This document shows, one piece after another, positions 32,270-33,756 of a stretch of 33,756 nucleotides of DNA. The stretch is from Pseudomonas yamanorum. Its GTDB lineage: Bacteria; Pseudomonadota; Gammaproteobacteria; Pseudomonadales; Pseudomonadaceae. Made by a program: the position numbers and the translations under genes. Location of the stretch: NCBI RefSeq assembly GCF_013386765.1, contig NZ_JACARE010000058.1:1-33756 (forward strand), read 5' to 3'. Numbering within the stretch: the first letter of the stretch is position 1; every line of letters starts with the position of its first letter. A model generated the notes under the pieces. That model saw nothing but the letters and a program-made list of their open reading frames with translations, did no database searches and was not told where the DNA came from.

Positions 32270-33756
32270 ATGACCTCCAGCGCATCACCCTTCCCGTTTT
32301 TCGACCACAGCCGCCATAAACTCACCGTTCGCAACGTTGATGCAGTACTCGACGTCCTGGCCTTCGAGGGCACCGAAGGCCTGAGCGAACTGTTCAACTA
32401 CCGTGTCGAGTTCACCAGCACCGCCCGCGACATCGCTGTCGAGAAAATGCTCGGTCAGAACGCCACGTTCAGCTTGTACAGCGCACCGCAGCAATCGCCG
32501 ATGCGCGGTTTCATCCCGCCGCCTGCCAGGCAGTTGCGCACGCTGCATGGCGTGGTCACCGGCTTCAAACGCCTCTCCGGTTCCGTTGATGAGGCCCGCT
32601 ACGAAATCACCCTGGAACCCCACTTTGCCCTGCTGGGGCGAGGCCAGCAGTTCCGCATCTACCAACACCAATCCGTCCCGCAGATCGTCGAAAGCATCCT
32701 GCGCAACCGCCACGACTTTGAAGGTCAGGACTTCTTCTTCAACCTGGTGCGCGACTACCCCAAGCGCGACCAGGTCATGCAGTACGGCGAGAGCGATCTG
32801 GCCTTCATCACCCGCCTGTTGGCCGATGTGGGCATCTGGTACCGCTTCACCCGCGATGAACGCCTGAACATCGAGGTGGTGGAATTCCACGACGACCAAC
32901 GCCACTACCAATTCAATGTCGAGCTTGCCTACCGCCCACAATCCGGGCTCAGCAGCACCGGGCAAGATGGCGTGTGGAACCTGCAATCCAGCCATCAGGT
33001 GGTGGAACAGCACGTCAATATCCGCACCTACCACCACCGCGTGGCCCACGCCCACCTGAACGGGGAAATCGACCAAACCCGTGGCGCCACCACCACCTAC
33101 GGCGAGGCCTATCACTACGCCGAACCTTACACAGTCATGGGCGACCGCTACGCCTTTGACGAAGACCTGCAAAGCGAAAGCGGCTACTTCTACGCCCGTT
33201 TGCGCCACGAACGTTACCTCAATGGCCAGACCCAACTCAGCGGCGACAGCAGCAGCGCCACCCTGGCTCCTGCGCAGGTACTCAAAATCTCCGGCGGCGC
33301 GCCACAGGCTTTTGCTCCCGGCGCGGTGATTACGCAACTGACCACCCGCGCGGCCCGCGACCGCAGTTTCGACGTCAGCTTTAAGGCCATTCCCTACTCG
33401 GAGACCGTGTGCTTCCGCCCGGATCTCAAGAAAAAACCGCAAATCGCCGGCACCGTCCCGGCCCGTGTCACCAGCCGGCAGGCCAACGACCCGTACGCCG
33501 AAATCGACCTGGAAGGGCGCTACCGGGTCAATTTCCTGTTCGACCGCGACACCTGGAAGCCCGGCCAGGAAAGTATGTGGCTGCGCCTGGCCCGTCCGTA
33601 CGCTGGTGACACCCATGGCCTGCACCTACCGCTGATAGCAGGCACCGAAGTGGCTATCGCGTTTGAGCAAGGCGACCCGGACCGTCCCTACATCGCCCAT
33701 GCCTTGCACGATAGCCGGCGCGAGGACCATGTGACCTTGCGCAACTACAAACGCAA
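32270..33756 (+). CDS. vgrG: Type VI secretion spike protein VgrG (partial, open at right edge)
   Basis: The frame from the ATG at 32270 runs without a stop to the end of the window (495 codons), so the C-terminus is missing. The N-terminal part (about residues 10-300) matches the gp27-like base of VgrG: HKLTVRNVDAVLDVLAFEGT, then LHGVVTGFKRL, and QYGESDLAFITRLLADVGI. The gp5-like OB-fold follows at about 390-480, with YRVNFLFDRD, MWLRLARPYAG and the hallmark VAIAFEQGDPDRPYI. An AGGGA ribosome binding site lies 9 nt before the ATG. Another ATG 10 bp upstream is in a different frame that closes within 60 bp. VgrG trimers tip the T6SS needle and often carry effectors. Whether this copy has a C-terminal effector domain lies beyond the edge. 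Confidence 0.93.
   Translation, partial: MTSSASPFPFFDHSRHKLTVRNVDAVLDVLAFEGTEGLSELFNYRVEFTSTARDIAVEKMLGQNATFSLYSAPQQSPMRGFIPPPARQLRTLHGVVTGFKRLSGSVDEARYEITLEPHFALLGRGQQFRIYQHQSVPQIVESILRNRHDFEGQDFFFNLVRDYPKRDQVMQYGESDLAFITRLLADVGIWYRFTRDERLNIEVVEFHDDQRHYQFNVELAYRPQSGLSSTGQDGVWNLQSSHQVVEQHVNIRTYHHRVAHAHLNGEIDQTRGATTTYGEAYHYAEPYTVMGDRYAFDEDLQSESGYFYARLRHERYLNGQTQLSGDSSSATLAPAQVLKISGGAPQAFAPGAVITQLTTRAARDRSFDVSFKAIPYSETVCFRPDLKKKPQIAGTVPARVTSRQANDPYAEIDLEGRYRVNFLFDRDTWKPGQESMWLRLARPYAGDTHGLHLPLIAGTEVAIAFEQGDPDRPYIAHALHDSRREDHVTLRNYKR

Noticed and set aside
30528..33625. Open frames antisense to the MFS transporter (30528-31928) and to vgrG (32285-33625)
   Set aside because: The real genes carry clear family motifs in the sense strand; the antisense translations resemble nothing and lack start signals.

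Overview
The window looks like chromosome from a member of the Pseudomonas fluorescens complex. The reasons are GC-rich coding sequence with GC-ending codons, intergenic inverted REP pairs (REPINs) of the Pseudomonas type, and a tamB-tamA-acetyltransferase-xthA neighbourhood that, from memory, resembles the PA2542-PA2545 region of P. aeruginosa. No tRNA, rRNA, CRISPR array, transposase or integrase was seen.

Left part (1-13305), mostly core genome. It opens with a structured intergenic repeat (1-333) and an AT-rich non-coding stretch. Next come HMG-CoA lyase and its MerR regulator (liuE/mvaB and liuR), with a perfect palindromic operator. A LysR regulator is divergent from an acyl-CoA dehydrogenase. 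After these are a periplasmic phosphate-binding-like protein fused to an OmpA peptidoglycan-binding domain, exonuclease III, a GNAT acetyltransferase, and the tamA-tamB translocation/assembly pair.

Middle part (13302-27160), an accessory locus entirely on the minus strand and the most interesting section. In transcription order it holds: (i) a periplasmic chaperone and a two-domain AT-rich tip-adhesin-like protein; (ii) a regulatory block of hybrid kinase without Hpt, REC-EAL c-di-GMP phosphodiesterase, second hybrid kinase with receiver and Hpt, and an RcsB-like response regulator; (iii) a major fimbrial subunit, a chaperone and an usher. The regulatory block has the composition of the P. 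aeruginosa PvrS-PvrR-RcsC-RcsB (cupD) and Roc/Sad (cupC) systems. The structural genes are split on both sides of the regulators. A near-identical 20-bp sequence (consensus on the minus strand YYTTYTAAGGATCGTCTGAT) lies upstream of the first gene of each of the three units. It resembles an RcsB box, so I propose it is the operator of the encoded RcsB-like regulator and that the window contains a whole self-contained regulon.

Right part (27246-33756). A MarR-controlled tripartite efflux operon (MarR, OprM/NodT-type outer-membrane factor, EmrA-like adaptor, EmrB-like 14-TM transporter) has two near-identical palindromic operators placed three helical turns apart, one of them between the -35 and -10 elements. 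After a hairpin terminator the window ends inside a vgrG gene of a type VI secretion system, open to the right edge.
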